64,000 bases of DNA from Pegea sp. RAD2-039 (lineage: Eukaryota > Chordata > Thaliacea > Salpida > Salpidae): assembly GCA_034620365.1 (NCBI GenBank), contig JAQGEQ010000206.1, positions 248,001 to 312,000 of the forward strand. Direction: 5' to 3'. The notes under the pieces are model-generated. The model saw only the letters and a program-made list of their open reading frames with translations, did not search any database and was not told the DNA's origin. Both the position numbers and the translations under genes were made by a program. Shown here one piece after another: positions 58,990-64,000 of this stretch (position 1 is its first letter; the number at the start of each line of letters is the position of its first letter).

Positions 58990-61900
58990 TTCAAAACCTG
59001 TTCAAAAATTTAAGAATCTCATTTTTAAAATCATAACTTGTTATTATTAAATGCTTTTAAAAAGATGACTAAATGACCTAAGCTTTTATCTGGAGTAATG
59101 ATGCGCTAAGCAAATACTCACTACTGTTTTAATAATTTAAACTGATTAGATCGGTTACTCTCATGAGCTTTTCAGTAAAAGCATTCAAGCTTTTTCTAAT
59201 TTGTCAAAGTTATTGTACCAATCTTTTAAAAACTTGTATGACATAAACGCTGACTGGAAAAGATAAACCTGCTATCTCACACAACTTGCCAAAATATGTT
59301 TGTATGAGCTAAACAACTTGACTTTCTCACAAATACAAATAACAATTTTAAAACTGTTTTTGTTTATAAACAGTCTAACGGAGTTTCTTAGTACATTTTC
59401 AAAATTTATTTTTGTCTAATGCTATTAAATTTATTTTTGTTTCTAAGAAAAATATTGGCTTGCCATCTGTAAACAAAAAGCTCTTTTACTTAATTTTTCA
59501 TTTTAGAATTTTTAGTCTAAAACAACTTTACCAGCCCGTTTCTTAACCCACAAACAACGTTTAAAAAAACTTGCAAAAATAAACTTTACTTCAAGGTTAA
59601 TATGGATTTATATATAATATTCAAGGTTTATATATTAGTAAAATTATTATGTTTGCAAAAAAACATTTGTCAAATCAAATTCTATTGATTTTCAATGCTG
59701 ATAAATTAATTTAATTTTATTGTAGATTTTTCTTGACTGTTCAAAGATTAATGATTTGTCTTTAATGCTTCAGTTTGTTTTGAAAAATATTTTTTTCCTC
59801 AAATCAATTTTTGAAATTTTTGAAATAATTTTAGTTTCAAGCTTTGCATAACTAAAAAGTTTTTTTTTCTGCTAAAGTTTAGCTTATTTAATTTGAAAAC
59901 TATTTAAGTAATCACCATTAATTAAAAAAGCTTATTTCCTATTACCTTTTACATCAAATCTGATAAGCTTCCATCCCACTCAAAATTGAGATAATAATAA
60001 TTGATAAATAACATCTAAAAATAAAATAATTTTACAAACTCCAAATTTAATTTAAAACAAAAAGTATTCTTATCTACTAAAGCTGACAAACATCACAACA
60101 ATTTTCAGTTGTTTTTAAAAAGCAGATGCTTTCTTTAGCGTTATTCTGCTTATTAGATATTGAATTATTATAAGATCGACAAAAAAAATTGAAATGTTAT
60201 GTAAATAATTTACAAATCTAAAATTGAACTTCTACAAACTAGCACTAGTAAAAAATAGTATTTAAGATGTCATGTAAGATTTATAGGTACATATGTTTCA
60301 TCCAAAACAAAAAGAGAAAATGCATAACATAGATTTACTGTGACATAAATAATATGACAGTTACATATCTAAGAATAAATCGAAAAAATATGTATAGTTA
60401 CTTAAACGTAGATACTTGTTACGTTTGTTGTCATAATCTTTTGTTACGGGTAGAAACATCTCAAAATCATGATGTAATTGAGCTTATATATTTCAGATGA
60501 AAACAAAATCATCAATGCAATCTGTAATCACCTTGCTAACTGAAACCGCTTGATTAATAACTGGATGTCTTAGTAATTGAACTTTACTTGAAAAACCACT
60601 CAAACTTACAACTGAAATTTTTATGAATTAAAACTTTTCTACAAATACAGAGAAAAAATTAAATCACAAATCAATAAAAGAGATATAGTGATCAAAATGG
60701 TTCAAAACTTGTTTTTATGCCAATTCAAAAAGAAACCTTCAATATAAAACACTATTTTTCCATTAACATTATTTTTAAGCTCAAACATTTGAACTGATGT
60801 CAGAGAAAAAGCAGTTAAGAGACTTCAAATAATGAAAAAAATTAAAATATTAAAAAAATAATTTAAACTCGAACTAAATGAAAAAGTTTAAGTAGATAAA
60901 AGAATTTTATCATTTTTTTAAAAATGTCACTTTTAACCTAAAAGTAAAAATATTTTATCTCGATACAAAATTGCTGCAAAGTTTTACGGTTACTCTTTCT
61001 TCAAAAATAAATTCTCTCATTTGTAAATATTACAAATTAGTAAAAAAATGTTCCAAAAGCTAATTGTTACTCTGCAAGGTTTTATAAAACGAAAAGAGCT
61101 GAAAAATCGATTTAATTTGACTTAGATCAAATTTATTGACGTCAATTTTGTCCATGTTATTTGAGCTTATTACTTCGTCGAATAAAACAATTATGTTAAG
61201 TATAAAAACATTTTAATTAGATTTTAGCAAAAATTTAAATCAGTTTTTTAACCTAAAATTCAAGCAAAGCACCTAAAAACTATTTAAATGAAACCTTGAG
61301 TTTAAACAAACGAAAGATCTGATTTAAAACATAATTTTAGAAGGTTTCCTCTGTTACTTTATCAATAACTCAGCTGAAAATATAATCAAATGGAAACTTT
61401 ACAGATTATATTACAAAAGAAGGTTTGAAAATCAAATTATTAATCCAACTCGACTTGATTTGAAATACTAATAACTAAATTCAATAATTCTTTGGGTAAA
61501 TGCTGCATGTAATACTTATATAAGTAATAATCAGCAAGTTTTTTAACCTTAGATTAAGTAAAAAGATTGAGTTACAAACTAGTGTAAAAGCTTTTTGTTA
61601 CTTTGATAAATAATTAGCATTTCTTTTCCAGGTGTTTCAATAAAATTCGAATTTAGACAATATTCACAAATCTGCTATAATTTGTAACAATTTTATTTCT
61701 TTAAAACATAAAAATAATCTTCCCAAAGTTGTTAGTTTGCTATTTTTTGTTAAATTTATCTAACTTCAGTTGAGCAGGAAGCTATTAAAAAAGCCATTAA
61801 AATCTTTCATGTGATAAATTCTGGTTGACGTCATTTTCTTTTTTATTTACTAAAAATTAAATTTAAAATCGATAGCGTGTGCTAATTTTAACTTTTCATA

Positions 61901-64000
61901 TTAAATCTAATATATCAATGTTAATTAAATTTAGATATGTTATCTGTTTAAAACGCAGTTTTAGTTAGTTTTTTCCACTAAACAACTTTTTAGAAATTAA
62001 TCTAATGTAAATGATAAAAAATATTTTTTGTGTCAAACATAAACATTCAAATTACTTGAATGAGAATATTTTTTCAGTTAAATAATTAATAAATTATATA
62101 AACGTACTTATCTATTTTACAAACTTTATAAAGTCTGTAAAAGTTTATTTCAAAAAACTGATTGGAAGTTATGAAATATCTCTAACTTGTAAGACGATAT
62201 TTTTTAAGTATGCTGCTACAAACAGTTCTTCTTTTACTTTTACTTTTTTTTGATGATCTTTTTTTGCTACGTTTTTTAACTGCTTCCAGCAATACAGATT
62301 TTGTTTACTATCTGAAAAAGGCAACAATAAAACAAAAAAAGCTGTTTAATGCAAAGCTGTCAGACTGTTCAGACTAAAGAGAAAAGTCGGATATAAAGTC
62401 GAAGTTGAAATCAGAAACTGTAAAACAGTTTATAAGCCCATCTATAGGCTAGCAAAAAAATCAAAATAGATTGCGATGGTTTATATACTTCATTAAATTT
62501 TTCAAGTATTTTAAAAAAGAGTTGTTTTTTTTCTCATTAATTTGTCACAGTACACGATGCCATTAAAATATTCATAAGCAATCTTTTACAACAATAATAC
62601 TTTTTTAATCTTTTTAAGCTTCATAAACTACGGCTGAAAATCACTGATAAATATTTTATAAATTCAACTTTTTAATTCAGTTTAAAGTAAATAATATAAA
62701 TTGATTTTTTTGAGGTATACCTTAAACTACTAAAGTTATATACCAAATCTTTCAGAAATTTCTATAGTAATTCTCATTTTACTCTCTCTTACATATTAAC
62801 CATTCAATAAGCTGGCCTTTGTCTGCTTTGTTGCTAATTAAATAAAAAAATGTTTCAAACTATTTATCTAAATCTAATTTAATTACAAATCATTACTGAG
62901 CAGCTTCATCTCAATTTCTTTTTATTAATTTGTAAAACTTGTAAGACCATTCTAATTTGAAACATGTTACATAACAATTAAACATTTTACTAGTTGTCAA
63001 AAGCTTAGAAAAAAAGTTACTTTTCTTGAAGTCGTCGCTTATTTACAAGAGCACTTGATATATATTTTTGCTTAAGTCATCAACTCTGTTATGCTAAAAT
63101 CAATCTATACTTTTTTAAGTATGTTATAATTGAAATCTTTTATTTTTTTCAATTTGGAGCAATTCATTTTCAAGAAATATATCTATAAATTTATCTTATT
63201 TAACGCATGGTTGCAGATGACAACTTCAACTGTTTCTATAGCAAACAAAAACAAAATAATATAAGTAGAAAAATAATGAAAAGGTCTTAAGTATTAAAAT
63301 TTGGAATAATTTATATAGAAAGAATTAGAACGCAGAAGAAGTTTGGGAAAATCACATTCTATTTTTTAAACACAATTTTAAAAGAGGTTATAGAAAGCGT
63401 TAGGGTTCGAGAAAAACATTTCAAATTGTGGTTACCCTATTGAAAAATATATTAAAGAAAAGATTAAATTTAAATGATTATCCCCGTGTATTAAAAATTG
63501 CAATATTCAAAGAAATCATTAAAGTAAAGATGAGAGAAATCATTATAAAATTGTGAATAACAGAACAAGATTGGAGAAAAGGTAGGAGTAAGAATTTTAT
63601 ATTGAGCTTATTTACAGTTTCAACATTAAAAGAAGGGCTACTTCTAAGAAAAACTATTAAATTTCGTTTTTACGATGATAGCAACTTTTAAATTTTTAAT
63701 AATCTTTATATACGATAAAATGCTTTTGAATAACTACTATTTTTTTTTATGAAATCGAGATTAATTTAAAAATTGATATTATCTATTTTCTAAACTGTAG
63801 CTATAATTTTTCATAAAATTTTAAAAGAAGAATCAAGCTGCTCATTTCTTGAAATACTACTCAATAAAATACTGTTAAAATCTAATATTTTATGCTTATA
63901 AGTACTTTTCACACTACAAATAAGTAAAAAGTGATTTAAAAAGATTTAGTTTTAAGCAAAGAGTTTGATAATCTTGCTTTGTAGGAAATTGGAAGACATT
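58990..64000. other. AT-rich non-coding region to the window end
   Basis: About 5 kb with no open frame of coding character, no tRNA-like structure that I could recognise and no repeat array. Two isolated TGACGTCA octamers occur at 61137 and 61826. The SEFIR gene promoter presumably lies at its left edge. Confidence 0.6.

Noticed and set aside
58990-64000. Search for tRNA, rRNA, transposon or further genes in the right flank
   Set aside because: No B-box-like GGTTCGAATCC word, long open frame, terminal inverted repeat or repeat array was found by eye.

Overview
The window is a piece of an AT-rich animal nuclear genome. Every multi-exon gene could be spliced by hand with GT-AG junctions (one GC-AG) in continuous frame, and introns are mostly 45-70 bases. 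Gene content includes motile-cilium genes, a PLA2G4A-type cytosolic phospholipase A2, NCOA6, an IL-17-receptor-like SEFIR protein and ELMO. That points to a non-ecdysozoan metazoan with a fairly small genome. A tunicate would fit the small introns, gene set and possible trans-splicing, but this is a weak inference and other invertebrates are not excluded. I saw no prokaryotic, viral or transposon genes.

Layout. 1.5-3.2 kb: two tandem intronless PGAM5-like genes (+); the second has lost its catalytic motif. 6.2-10.6 kb and 16.4-21.0 kb: two tandem cPLA2 genes (+) with matching exon structure. 27.4-28.9 kb: Rheb GTPase (+). 31.7-36.3 kb: an NCOA6-type glutamine-rich coactivator (+). 39.2-44.5 kb: nephrocystin-3 (-), 28 exons. 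45.5-47.7 kb: an ODAD1/CCDC114-family outer dynein arm docking protein (-), 11 exons. 49.1-51.4 kb: intronless ELMO (-). 52.8-53.0 kb: a tiny C2H2 zinc-finger ORF (-). 54.2-55.2 kb: an IQ plus two-Ig-domain protein (+). 56.7-59.0 kb: a single-pass SEFIR receptor (-). The rest is AT-rich non-coding DNA, with a few GC-richer islands that may hold isolated exons or regulatory elements.

How the genes relate. NPHP3 and ODAD1 are adjacent, same-strand cilium genes. PGAM5 and cPLA2 are local tandem duplications. The others (Rheb in mTORC1 signalling, NCOA6 in transcription, ELMO in Rac/DOCK signalling, SEFIR in IL-17-type signalling) look like unrelated neighbours.

Main unusual signals. (1) The palindrome TGACGTCA occurs about 34 times, 28 of them between 39.6 and 50.7 kb, in exons and introns alike, like a highly iterated palindrome. 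(2) Every gene start has a splice-acceptor-like site 5-34 bases upstream, compatible with spliced-leader trans-splicing or 5' UTR introns. (3) The two cPLA2 copies have mirrored CpG-rich and AT-rich halves. All exon coordinates, lengths and counts are hand-derived from the sequence, without alignment software or transcripts.
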